DNA of 64,000 bases from Bog-473 sp963809715 (lineage in GTDB: Bacteria; Actinomycetota; Acidimicrobiia; Acidimicrobiales; RAAP-2): the NCBI GenBank assembly GCA_963809715.1, contig CAWEKO010000003.1, forward strand, positions 682,001 through 746,000, written 5' to 3'. The number at the start of each line of letters is the position of its first letter. Position 1 is the first letter of the stretch. A model generated the notes under the pieces. That model was not told where the DNA came from and did no database searches. It was given only the letters and a program-made list of their open reading frames with translations. The translations under genes were made by a program, and so were the position numbers. This document shows positions 16,478-24,984 of the stretch, in pieces.

Positions 16478-16867
16478 TCAGCGTCCGCTGCCCCGATCCT
16501 GCTCGGCCAACTGTGCCAGGTAGTCGTTGTAGGCGGCCAGCTCGGCGTCCTCCCGTTTGTCCAGTGCTGTTGCGGCCGGGGCCTCGACGGTCCCTTCGGG
16601 CCCGGCCTGGGTCCGACCGCCGGAGGCAGCGTCGGCGGTGGCGGGCGGTGCCGTGCCCTCGGGCACGGCATGGAGGAGGCGCCACCACATGTAGATGGCG
16701 TAGGCCGCGAAGAAGGGCCACTCGAACACATAGGCCCAACTGAGCTCGTTGCCGGCGGTGGCCCGGTCGATCTGCCAGATGCACAGGGCCATGAAGGCGG
16801 GCACCACGACGAGGATGACCGCATGGAGCCGCAACGCTCGCGGCGAGAACCAGACCTTCTTGTCCAT
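16478..16867 (-). CDS. Small two-segment membrane protein, 129 aa
   Basis: Family name not recognised. There are two hydrophobic helices at about residues 14-32 (AVILVVVPAFMALCIWQID) and 42-62 (YVFEWPFFAAYAIYMWWRLL), both rich in aromatic residues, then a long hydrophilic Ala/Glu-rich tail. The ATG overlaps the alpha/beta hydrolase stop by one base (TGATG), so it is translated from the same mRNA. Similar short W-rich membrane proteins occur in actinobacteria, but I cannot assign a role. Confidence 0.8.
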   Translation of the reverse strand: MDKKVWFSPRALRLHAVILVVVPAFMALCIWQIDRATAGNELSWAYVFEWPFFAAYAIYMWWRLLHAVPEGTAPPATADAASGGRTQAGPEGTVEAPAATALDKREDAELAAYNDYLAQLAEQDRGSGR

Positions 16868-17772
16868 CAGGCCCCGCCGGAGAAGAGAAAGTCCTCGATG
16901 AGGGCGGCCAGCTCGAGCGGGCGGTCGCCCTGGATGCTGTGGCCGGCGCCCTCCACGCCCTCGACGCGGACGGTGGGCTGGCGCCGGCGCAGCTCGGCGA
17001 TGTCGGCGTCGTCGACCACCGACCAGGCCAGTCCTTGGACGAGCATCACCGGCACGGTGAGGTCGGAGATGGCGCCCCACAAATCGCCGAACTCGGGGTG
17101 CCGGGTCTCGCCGTCCCCGCTGCGGAAGCGGGCGTAGCGCCAGACCCAGGTCCCGTCCTCGCGCTGCACCGCGTTGTGCAGGATGCCGCGCCGCAGGGAG
17201 GACTCCGAGCGGCCCGCGTTGTGCTCGATGGTGCGGGCCAACAACTCGTCGAAGCTGTCGAAGCTGGCCGGTCCATTGACGAAGTTCGTCACCGGGGCCG
17301 CCTTCTCGGCGTTGACGCCCGGGGTGATGTCGACGAGCACCAGGGCCCGCACCAGGTCGGGCGCCTGCGCGGCCAGGGCGATGGAAGACATGCCTCCGAG
17401 CGACATCCCGACGACCCCGCGGGCCTCGGGCGCCAGACGGCGCACGACGGCGGCGAGGTCACGCCCGTTGCTCCCCGCCGAGATCGAGCCCTCGGGCCCG
17501 CCGTCGGAATGCCCGTGCCCGGGCAGGTCCACCGCGAGCAGCGGGCGGCCCAGAGCCAGCGCCACCGTGTCCCAGGTGTGGGCGTTCTGCGCCCCTCCGT
17601 GCACCAGCACGAGCTCGGGTGGCCCGGTGTCGGCGCCCCAGAGCAGGCTGGACACCGTGCGCCCCGGTTCCACCTCGACGCCGACCCGGCGCACGTCGGG
17701 CGGACCGGGGTAGGGCAATCCGTACTCGGCCGCGTTCTCGTGGAACAGGCCGAATTCGTCGTAGTGGATCAT
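16867..17772 (-). CDS. Alpha/beta-fold hydrolase
   Basis: A 301-residue serine hydrolase. It has the oxyanion loop LVHGGAQNAHTWD near residue 55 and nucleophile elbow GMSLGGMSS near 120 with the catalytic Ser. The acid candidate lies around SVVDDADI and the catalytic His in EGAGHSIQGDRP near 280. The architecture is the epoxide-hydrolase/haloalkane-dehalogenase-like superfamily; substrate unknown. ATG 17772 is chosen; a GTG nine bases upstream is an equal alternative. It is coupled to the small membrane protein downstream and divergent from glmU. Confidence 0.88.
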   Translation of the reverse strand: MIHYDEFGLFHENAAEYGLPYPGPPDVRRVGVEVEPGRTVSSLLWGADTGPPELVLVHGGAQNAHTWDTVALALGRPLLAVDLPGHGHSDGGPEGSISAGSNGRDLAAVVRRLAPEARGVVGMSLGGMSSIALAAQAPDLVRALVLVDITPGVNAEKAAPVTNFVNGPASFDSFDELLARTIEHNAGRSESSLRRGILHNAVQREDGTWVWRYARFRSGDGETRHPEFGDLWGAISDLTVPVMLVQGLAWSVVDDADIAELRRRQPTVRVEGVEGAGHSIQGDRPLELAALIEDFLFSGGA

Positions 17773-17836
17773 CTCCGGCACCCCACGAGTTTCCCATACG
17801 CACGTCCGGCGGCCCCGCGGGCTAAGAATGCGGGCG

Positions 17837-18937
17837 ATGCCCGAGCGCCGACTCTCTGCTGTGGTCCTGGCCGCCGGCGAGGGGACGCGGATGCGCTCGG
17901 AGCGACCCAAGCCGCTGCACCAGCTGTGCGGCCGACCGATGATCCTCCATGTCCTCGACGCCATGGCCGAGATCGACATGCACCGGGTCGTCGTGGTGGT
18001 GGGCCACCGGGCCGAGTGGGTGACCAAGACGCTGGTGCAGCTGGCCCCCCCGACCATGGAGATCGAGTTCGTGGAGCAGCTGACCCAGTCCGGCACGGGT
18101 GATGCCCTGGCGGTCGGGTTGACCGGCCTGCCCGACGACGACGACGAGGTGGAGGACGTGATCGTGCTGCCGGGCGACACGCCGTTGCTGCGCCCCCAGA
18201 CTCTGGCCGCGTTGGTGCGGGCGCACAGGATCGAGGATGCCGGCGCGACCATGCTCACCGCAGTGGTGGAGAACCCGTCCGGCTACGGCCGGGTGATGCG
18301 CGGCAAGGACGGCGACGTCGTCCGGGTGGTCGAGGAGGCCGAGGCCACGGACGAGGAGAAGACCGTCGACGAGGTCAACACGTCGATCTACTGCTTCCGC
18401 CGTTCCATCCTGGCGCCGACGCTGCGCCGGCTCAGCCCGGCCAACGCCCAGGGTGAGTACTACCTCACCGATGCGGTGGCCGTCCTGAGCAGCGCCGGCT
18501 ACAGCGTGAAGGCGCTCGTCATGTCCGACTCCATGGAGGCGGCGGGGGTCAACGACCGGGCCCAGCTCGCCGTGGCGGAGGCCGAGTTGCGCGACCGCAT
18601 CAACGAACGCTGGATGCGCCGGGGCGTGACGATGTGGGACCCCGAGCGGACCTACGTCGACGCCCAGGCCCGGCTCGAGGCCGACGTCTCCCTGCTCCCG
18701 GGCGTGATCCTGCGGGGTCCCTGCACCATCGGCGCCGGCGCCGAGATCGGTCCCAACGCCGTGTTGACCGAGACAGCGGTGGGCGAGGGTGCGGTCGTGC
18801 GCGAGTGCGTCTGCACCCAGGCGGTGATCGGTGCCGGGGCACAGATCGGTGCGTACAGCGTGCTCGAGCCCGGCGCAGAGGTGGAGCCGGGTGCCGTGCT
18901 GGCGCCCTACACGGCCCTCGGGACCCCGGAGGGCTAG
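17837..18937 (+). CDS. glmU: GlmU-type UDP-N-acetylglucosamine pyrophosphorylase with shortened acetyltransferase part
   Basis: Makes UDP-GlcNAc, the precursor for peptidoglycan and other glycans. The N-terminal uridylyltransferase (1-235) is complete: VVLAAGEGTRMRS with the sugar-nucleotide loop, KPLHQLCGRPM, QSGTGDAL, PGDTPLL and EVNTSIYCF. A left-handed beta-helix follows (ILRGPCTIGAGAEIGPN through GAGAQIGAYSVLEPG). The protein stops after 366 residues, about 90 short of bifunctional GlmU, and lacks the region that carries the acetyl-transfer His and acetyl-CoA site. It may therefore be uridylyltransferase only. The prs start 45 bases downstream leaves no room for a shifted remainder. A start at ATG 17828 is also possible. 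Confidence 0.88.
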   Translation: MPERRLSAVVLAAGEGTRMRSERPKPLHQLCGRPMILHVLDAMAEIDMHRVVVVVGHRAEWVTKTLVQLAPPTMEIEFVEQLTQSGTGDALAVGLTGLPDDDDEVEDVIVLPGDTPLLRPQTLAALVRAHRIEDAGATMLTAVVENPSGYGRVMRGKDGDVVRVVEEAEATDEEKTVDEVNTSIYCFRRSILAPTLRRLSPANAQGEYYLTDAVAVLSSAGYSVKALVMSDSMEAAGVNDRAQLAVAEAELRDRINERWMRRGVTMWDPERTYVDAQARLEADVSLLPGVILRGPCTIGAGAEIGPNAVLTETAVGEGAVVRECVCTQAVIGAGAQIGAYSVLEPGAEVEPGAVLAPYTALGTPEG

Positions 18938-18968
18938 GCAGGCAGAGACGGGCGGCGCCGGTGGGCAG

Positions 18969-18974
18969 TAGCGT
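18969..18974 (+). promoter_or_regulatory. Leaderless -10 box for prs
   Basis: TAGCGT, seven bases before GTG 18982. It favours that start over the in-frame GTG 18961. Confidence 0.5.
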
Positions 18975-18981
18975 TGGACTC

Positions 18982-19953
18982 GTGGAGTTGATCCCCCGTC
19001 GTCGTCTGGAACTGATCTCCGGGCGCGCCCACCCGGCACTGGCCAAGGACATCGCCGGTCACCTCGGGGTCGAGCTGGGCCAGGCGAACCTGCGCGAGTT
19101 CGCCAACGGCGAGATCTACTGCAAGTACGACATCTCCATTCGCGGCTGTGACGTCTTCATCATCCAGACGCACGCCTCGCCGGTGAACGACTCGGTGATG
19201 GAGCAGCTCATCATGATCGACGCCGCCAAGCGGGCCTCGGCCAAGCGCATCACCGCCGTCTGCCCCTACTACGGCTACTCGCGCCAGGACCGGAAGTCGA
19301 CCGGACGAGAGCCGATCACGGCCAAGCTGGTGGCCGACATGCTGTCCGCGGCGGGGGCCGACCGGGTGGTCAGCGTCGACCTGCACTCGGGGCAGATCCA
19401 AGGCTTCTTCGACACCCCGTTCGATCACCTGGTGGCGGCGCCGGTGCTCGAGAGCTACCTGCGCGAGCACCTGGGCAACGACGTCGTCGTGGTGGCGCCC
19501 GACGCCGGCCGGGTGAAGGTGGCCGAGCGCTACAGCCAGCATCTCGGCTGCGACCTGGCGCTGATCCACAAGACCCGCCCGCGGGGTACCTACAACGAGG
19601 TCAAGGCGCGCCACGTGGTCGGTGACGTCGAGGGTCGCCAGTGCGTGCTGATCGACGACATGATCGACACGGCCGGCACGGTGTGCGCCGCGGCCGAGCT
19701 GCTCTCGGCCGCCGGCGCCTCGGACATCTCGGTCATGGCCACCCACGGCCTGCTCTCGGACCCCGCCGTGGACCGCCTCAAGGCGGCTCCGGTCTCCCGG
19801 GTCGTGGTGACCGACACCCTGCCCATCGCCGAGGATCGGACCTTCGACAAGCTCGAGGTGCTGTCGGTGGCCAAGATCATCGCCGATGCCATCGACGCCG
19901 TCTTCGAGGACACCTCGGTCTCGGAGCTCTTCGGGGGGGACAACCTGGTCTAG
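18982..19953 (+). CDS. prs: Ribose-phosphate pyrophosphokinase (PRPP synthetase)
   Basis: Makes phosphoribosyl pyrophosphate from ribose-5-phosphate and ATP for nucleotide, His and Trp synthesis. The 323-residue protein shows the FANGEIYCKYDISIRG region and VCPYYGYSRQDRK (ATP site) near 95. VDLHSGQIQGFFDTPFDHL is near 125-145. The flexible loop follows DAGRVKVAERYSQHLG, and the PRPP-binding loop VLIDDMIDTAGT is near 220. The length is typical. The glmU-prs order is common in bacteria. A TAGCGT box before GTG 18982 decides the start. Confidence 0.96.
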   Translation: MELIPRRRLELISGRAHPALAKDIAGHLGVELGQANLREFANGEIYCKYDISIRGCDVFIIQTHASPVNDSVMEQLIMIDAAKRASAKRITAVCPYYGYSRQDRKSTGREPITAKLVADMLSAAGADRVVSVDLHSGQIQGFFDTPFDHLVAAPVLESYLREHLGNDVVVVAPDAGRVKVAERYSQHLGCDLALIHKTRPRGTYNEVKARHVVGDVEGRQCVLIDDMIDTAGTVCAAAELLSAAGASDISVMATHGLLSDPAVDRLKAAPVSRVVVTDTLPIAEDRTFDKLEVLSVAKIIADAIDAVFEDTSVSELFGGDNLV

Positions 19954-20083
19954 GGGGGTTCCGGCCGGGGAGCCGGGGCGCGTTGGAGGCCGGTTGGCTT
20001 GGCGACTACGCTGGTAGGCCGTTCGCCGGAGGCCTTTTCGGACGTCCGCGCACACCGTTCTCGCCACCCGAGGAGATTCCGTC

Positions 20084-20756
20084 ATGGCCGAAGTCGTTCT
20101 TGCAGCCGAGGTTGGGCGCCCCGTCGGCTCGCGTGCGGTGCGCCGCCTGCGCCGTGAGGGGAAGATCCCGGGCGTGATCTACGGGCACGGCACCGACCCG
20201 CTCCCCATCGCCGTGGTCGGCCGTGAGCTGCGGGTCGCTCTCAACGGGGAAGCCGGGGCCAACCAGCTTCTCTCGCTGAACACCGGTTCGGCGACCTTCC
20301 TCACCCTGGCCCGGGACATGCAGCGCCATCCGGTGGCCCAGACGGTCACCCACGTGGACTTCATCATCGTCCGGCGTGACGAGGTCATCGCGGCCGACGT
20401 GCCCGTGATCCTCGTCGGCGAGGCCCTCGAGGTGCACCACGGCGACGGCCTGGTCGACCAGCAGATGTTCACGCTCTCGATCAACGCGGTGCCCGCCGCC
20501 ATCCCGACGTCGATCGAGGTCGACGTGAGCGCGCTGACCATCGGTGATGCCATCCGGGTGTCCGACGTCGCGCTGCCCGAGCGGCGTCACCACCGATGTG
20601 GACCCCGATTCGGCCGTCGCCATCGGCCAGCCGCCCCGGGTCGTGTCGGCCGAGGAGGCCGGCGAGGGCGCCGAGGGCGAGCTCGGAGAAGGTGCCGCCG
20701 CCGAGGCGAGCGGGGGCGGGGAGGCCTCCGAGGCCGCCGCGTCCGAAGAGGGCTAG
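20084..20756 (+). pseudogene. rplY: Ribosomal protein bL25 (CTC form), single-base frameshift
   Basis: 5S rRNA-binding protein of the 50S subunit, long CTC-type. From ATG 20084 (good GAGGAG site) the first part reads VLAAEVGRPVGSRAVRRLRR, IPGVIYGHGTDP, then the TL5 domain to SDVALP. The C-terminal part, SGVTTDVDPDSAVAIGQPPR and an acidic Glu/Ala/Gly tail, continues in another frame. Dropping one C from CTGCCCGAG near 20576 joins them into about 223 residues ending at TAG 20756. Left uncorrected, the reading would run out of family into the pth region. The gene should be needed for growth fitness, which favours sequence error. A TACGCT box near 20008 with a longer leader may be its promoter. 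Confidence 0.88.
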
Positions 20757-20759
20757 GCC

Positions 20760-21383
20760 CTGCGCAGACCCTTCGCCCGGTCGGAGCGCCGGGGCACCCC
20801 GGCCGACCTGCTGGTCGTCGGGCTGGGCAATCCGGGCCCCGAGTTCGACGGCAGCCTGCACAACGCGGGCTCCGACGCGGTGCAACTGCTGGCCCACCGC
20901 CACGGCGTCACCCTCCGGGCGGAGAAGGGCGTGTCGGCCCGGGTCGCGGTGGCGTCCCTGGCCGGGCGCCGGGTCGCACTGTCCGTCCCCACGACCTACA
21001 TGAACGAGTCCGGTCTCGCCGTGCGCGGCCTGGCCACGCGCTTCGGCATCGACGACCCGGCGACGATCGTCGTCGTGCACGACGAGCTCGACCTGCCTCC
21101 GGGCACGGTGCGGCTGAAGGCCGGCGGTGGACTGGCCGGACACAACGGGCTGCGTTCCATTTCGTCACACCTGCACACCAACGACTTCCTCCGCGTCCGC
21201 ATCGGTGTGGGGAAACCACCCAGCGCGGCCCAGGGTGCGTCACACGTCCTGCGTCGGCCACCAAGGGCCGTGCGCGAGATGCTGGGCGTCTCGCTGGAGA
21301 CGGCGGCCGACTCGATCGAGCGCATCGCGGCAGATGGCATCGACGCAGCCATGCTGTGGTGCCATTCGCTGCCCGCGCCATGA
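20760..21383 (+). CDS. pth: Peptidyl-tRNA hydrolase, apparently starting at CTG
   Basis: Recycles peptidyl-tRNA released from stalled ribosomes. Catalytic residues are all present: LLVVGLGNPGPEF, then the catalytic His in LHNAG, MNESG with the conserved Asn, and VVHDELDLPPG with the conserved Asp, followed by GGGLAGHNGLRS. The first ATG/GTG/TTG in frame is GTG 20880, which would remove the GNPG motif and the catalytic His, so it cannot be the start. Between the rplY stop TAG (20754-20756) and the conserved part the only start-like codon near the front is CTG 20760, with a strong GAAGAGGG ribosome-binding site about seven bases before it. That start gives 207 residues. A hidden frameshift cannot be excluded. 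Confidence 0.88.
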   Translation: MRRPFARSERRGTPADLLVVGLGNPGPEFDGSLHNAGSDAVQLLAHRHGVTLRAEKGVSARVAVASLAGRRVALSVPTTYMNESGLAVRGLATRFGIDDPATIVVVHDELDLPPGTVRLKAGGGLAGHNGLRSISSHLHTNDFLRVRIGVGKPPSAAQGASHVLRRPPRAVREMLGVSLETAADSIERIAADGIDAAMLWCHSLPAP

Positions 21384-21387
21384 GCCG

Positions 21388-24300
21388 ATGAGCAGCGGCA
21401 CCGCGCCATCCGCGGTCGTGCCCATGGCCGGGGACGAGACGGGAGCGACGGGAACGGCCCGGGTCCCCGGTGCGGGCAGCCTGGGCGCCCTGCCGCGGCT
21501 CCTGCGGGCCGAGCCGGCCCTCGCCAGCCTCATCGGAGCGGCGGACGCCACCGTGGCCGTGCCCGAGGCGGCGCAGGCCGTGGCCACGGCGGCGTTGGCG
21601 GCATTGGGCGACCGTGGACCGATTCTGGTCGTGACACCGACGGGTCTCGACGCGGATCGACTTGGTGACGACCTGGCCTGCCTGCTCGAGGCGGACGACG
21701 AGCCCGGTCTCGCCGGCGCCCTGGGCGGACCCGTGACCGTCCTGCCGGCCTGGGAGACCCTGCCCTTCGAGCGGGTCAGCCCCGAGAGCGAGACGATGGG
21801 GCGACGGCTGGCCATCCTGCACGCGCTGACGGCAGAGCCGGACGGCGACCTGCCCCGGGCGCCGCGGGTGATCGTGACGCCGGTCCGCGCCCTGCTGCAG
21901 CGGATCGGGCCGCTCGCGGCAACCGGACCGCTCTCGGTGCGGCCCGGTCAGCAGGTCGACGTCGATGCCCTGCTGCGGGACCTCGTCGAGAAGGGCTACC
22001 GGCGAGAGCACCAGGTGGAGCACCGGGGCGAGTTCGCCGTTCGCGGCGGCATCGTCGACGTCTTCCCATCGACGGCGGACGCGCCGGTGCGCATCGACCT
22101 GTGGGGCGACGAGGTCGACCGGCTGACGAGGTTTGCCGTCAGCGACCAGCGCTCGGCGCGGGACCTCGACGGTGCGCTGTTCTACGGCTGTCGCGAACTG
22201 GTGCTCACCGACGAGCTGCGCGCCCGAGCCGAACGTCTGGTCCGGCTCCGGCCCTGGGGTACGTCGGTCTGGGACCGGCTGGCCCGGGGTGAGCAGTTCG
22301 ACGGCATGGAATCGTGGCTCCCGTTCCTCGACGTCGAGGCGCGCGTCCTGCCCGACCTGCTGGGACCGGCGGCGCAGATCGTCCTGGTCGAGCCGCGGCG
22401 GATCCGCGACCGCGGGGCCCAGCTCCTCGACGAGGAGGCCGCGCTGGCCGAGACCCTGGCCGCGACCTGGGGCGCCCGGGACAGCGACGAGGACCCCTTC
22501 CCGCGGCTGCACGTCCCCTTCGAGCGACTCCTGAACGAGAGCCGGGCGGGCCTGGTCGCGCTGCCCACCGTTCCCGAGGGCCCGTCGACGGCTGCCCTGA
22601 CCGTGGGCCGTTTCGAGCAGGTGGCGGGCGACCCCTCACGGTTGGCCGCGGGTGTGACGCGGCTGGTGCAGGAGGGCTACACCGTCACCCTCTGCGCAGC
22701 AACGGCGGCCGGAGCGGGCCGGTTGTCCGCCACCCTGGCCGAAGAGGGCGTGCACGCGCCGGTCCAAGACGAGGCGACCGGCCGGCCGGGACCGGTGGTC
22801 GTGGCGGCACCATTGGCCAACGGGTTCATCCTGCCCGACGCCAAGGTGGCGGTCCTCTCGGAGACCGACGTGACCGGACGCCGGGTCCCGCACCGCCGGG
22901 CCAGACCCCGGGCCCGGGCGGCAGACGGGTTCTTCGACGATCTCGAGGTGGGGAGCTTCGTGGTGCACCGTCAGCACGGTGTGGCCCGCTTCGAGGGTGT
23001 GACGTCGCGCACCATGGGCGGGACCACGCGCGACTACCTGATCCTCCAGTACCGCGGTTCGGACCGCCTGTACCTCCCGGTCGACCAGATCGAGGCCATC
23101 ACCCCGTATTCGGGCGGCGAGTCGCCCACCCTTTCCAAGATGGGCGGGGCGGACTGGCAGCGCACGCGAGCCAGGGCGCGGGCGGCCGCGGGCGAGGTGG
23201 CGGCCGAGCTGGTGCAGCTCTACCGCCGCCGGCTGGCCGTCGAGGGCCATGCCTTCGGCCCCGACACGCCGTGGCAGGTCGAGATGGAGGGGTCGTTCGG
23301 CTTCGTCGAGACCGAGGACCAGCTCAAGGCGATCGACGACGTCAAGGCGGACATGGAAGAGCCGCGGCCGATGGATCGCCTCGTCTGCGGTGACGTCGGC
23401 TTCGGGAAGACGGAGGTCGCGGTACGGGCCGTCTTCAAGGCGGTGCAGGACGGCACCCAGGCGGCGCTCCTGGCGCCGACCACCCTGCTGGCCAGCCAGC
23501 ACGCCCAGACCTTCGCGGACCGCTACGCCCCCTATCCGGTCCGGGTCAAACTCCTCAGCCGCTTCTTGTCACCGGCGCAGCAACGCGAGGTGGTGGCGGG
23601 CCTGGCCGACGGGAGTGTCGACGTCGTGATCGGCACGCACCGCCTCCTGGCCCAGGACGTCCAGTTCAAACGGCTCGGCTTGCTGGTGGTCGACGAGGAG
23701 CAGCGCTTCGGCGTCTCGCACAAGGAAGCAGTCAAGCGCATCACCGAAGGCGTCGACGTCCTGACGCTGACCGCCAGTCCGATCCCGCGCACGCTCGAAA
23801 TGGCACTCACGGGGATCCGCGACCTCTCGATGGTCAACACCCCGCCGGCCGATCGCCGCCCCATCCTCACGTACGTGGGCGAGCAGGACCCCTCGGCGGT
23901 CAGCGAGGCGTTGCGGCGGGAGCTGTTACGCGAGGGCCAGGCCTTCTACGTCCACAACCGGGTCTCGGACATCGAGCGGGTCGCCCGCGACATCCGAGAC
24001 CTGGTGCCCGAGGCCAAGGTGGCCATCGCCCACGGGCAGATGGACGAGGGCAGCCTCGAGACGGTCGTGCTCGACTTCTGGGAGCGGCGTTACGACGTAC
24101 TCGTCTGCACGACCATCATCGAATCGGGCATCGACATGCCCTCGGTGAACACGCTCATCGTGGACCGGGCCGACATGCTCGGCCTCGGCCAGCTGCACCA
24201 GATCCGGGGCAGGGTGGGACGGGGCGGCCAGCGGGCCTACGCCTATCTCTTCCATCCGGCTGATCGCGTCCTGTCCGAACAGGCCTATGAGCGGTTGCGC

Positions 24301-24984
24301 ACCATCGGGGAGCACACCGAGCTCGGCTCGGGCTTCAAGATCGCCATGCGCGACCTCGAGATCCGGGGCGCCGGCAATCTGCTGGGGTCGGATCAGTCGG
24401 GTCACATCGCGGCGGTCGGCTACGACCTCTACGTCCAACTGGTGGCCGAAGCGGTGGCCGAGGCCAGGGGGGAGGCCCGCCCCGCCCCGCCCACGGTGTC
24501 GGTGGACGTCCCCGAGGACGCGCACCTGCCCAAGGACTACGTGGCGGCCGAGGACGCCCGCCTCGAGGCTTACCGGCGCCTGGCCGCCGCCACCACGACG
24601 GAGGACGTCGACGACATCGGGGTCGAGTGGCTCGACCGCTACGGCCCGTTGCCCGTCGCCGCCGAGGGGCTCCTGTCCGTGGCCCGGCTCCGGGTGGGCG
24701 CATTGGCCCGGGGGATCGGCGAGGTGGTCGTGAGCTCGGTACGGGCCAGTGGGACGCGGCGTCCGGTCGTGCGGCTGGCTCCTGTGTCCCTTCCGGCGAG
24801 CGCGCAGGTCCGGCTGCGGCGCGTCGCACCCGGCGCGACCTACCGCGAGGAGCTGGGACAACTGCTGGTTCCGGTGCCCGAGGGGCAGCCCGCGGCGACG
24901 GCGGTGCTGGGGATCCTCGAGGAATTGGTCCCGCTGTCCGATTCGGGTGCAACGCCGCCACCCGGTAAAGTGCGCGGCTCGTGA
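21388..24984 (+). CDS. mfd: Transcription-repair coupling factor Mfd
   Basis: SF2 translocase that removes RNA polymerase stalled at DNA lesions and recruits UvrA. Domains of the 1198-residue protein are in order. A UvrB-like N-terminal module (FERVSPESETMGRRLAIL) comes first. The RNA-polymerase interaction/CarD-like domain is at about 500-590 (GSFVVHRQHGVARFEG). The helicase core has Walker A GDVGFGKTE near 670, the DEEQRFGV box near 770, and TASPIPRTLEMAL. The second RecA domain and TRG motif carry HGQMDEG, TTIIESGIDMP and QLHQIRGRVGRGG. The TRCF C-terminal domain ends the protein. The ATG follows the pth stop by four bases; the stop overlaps the SurA-like gene (GTGA). Confidence 0.96.
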   Translation: MSSGTAPSAVVPMAGDETGATGTARVPGAGSLGALPRLLRAEPALASLIGAADATVAVPEAAQAVATAALAALGDRGPILVVTPTGLDADRLGDDLACLLEADDEPGLAGALGGPVTVLPAWETLPFERVSPESETMGRRLAILHALTAEPDGDLPRAPRVIVTPVRALLQRIGPLAATGPLSVRPGQQVDVDALLRDLVEKGYRREHQVEHRGEFAVRGGIVDVFPSTADAPVRIDLWGDEVDRLTRFAVSDQRSARDLDGALFYGCRELVLTDELRARAERLVRLRPWGTSVWDRLARGEQFDGMESWLPFLDVEARVLPDLLGPAAQIVLVEPRRIRDRGAQLLDEEAALAETLAATWGARDSDEDPFPRLHVPFERLLNESRAGLVALPTVPEGPSTAALTVGRFEQVAGDPSRLAAGVTRLVQEGYTVTLCAATAAGAGRLSATLAEEGVHAPVQDEATGRPGPVVVAAPLANGFILPDAKVAVLSETDVTGRRVPHRRARPRARAADGFFDDLEVGSFVVHRQHGVARFEGVTSRTMGGTTRDYLILQYRGSDRLYLPVDQIEAITPYSGGESPTLSKMGGADWQRTRARARAAAGEVAAELVQLYRRRLAVEGHAFGPDTPWQVEMEGSFGFVETEDQLKAIDDVKADMEEPRPMDRLVCGDVGFGKTEVAVRAVFKAVQDGTQAALLAPTTLLASQHAQTFADRYAPYPVRVKLLSRFLSPAQQREVVAGLADGSVDVVIGTHRLLAQDVQFKRLGLLVVDEEQRFGVSHKEAVKRITEGVDVLTLTASPIPRTLEMALTGIRDLSMVNTPPADRRPILTYVGEQDPSAVSEALRRELLREGQAFYVHNRVSDIERVARDIRDLVPEAKVAIAHGQMDEGSLETVVLDFWERRYDVLVCTTIIESGIDMPSVNTLIVDRADMLGLGQLHQIRGRVGRGGQRAYAYLFHPADRVLSEQAYERLRTIGEHTELGSGFKIAMRDLEIRGAGNLLGSDQSGHIAAVGYDLYVQLVAEAVAEARGEARPAPPTVSVDVPEDAHLPKDYVAAEDARLEAYRRLAAATTTEDVDDIGVEWLDRYGPLPVAAEGLLSVARLRVGALARGIGEVVVSSVRASGTRRPVVRLAPVSLPASAQVRLRRVAPGATYREELGQLLVPVPEGQPAATAVLGILEELVPLSDSGATPPPGKVRGS

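Noticed and set aside
18900..18981. Frameshift hiding the rest of GlmU
   Set aside because: The prs start follows 45 bases after the stop and no frame in between continues a beta-helix hexapeptide pattern.
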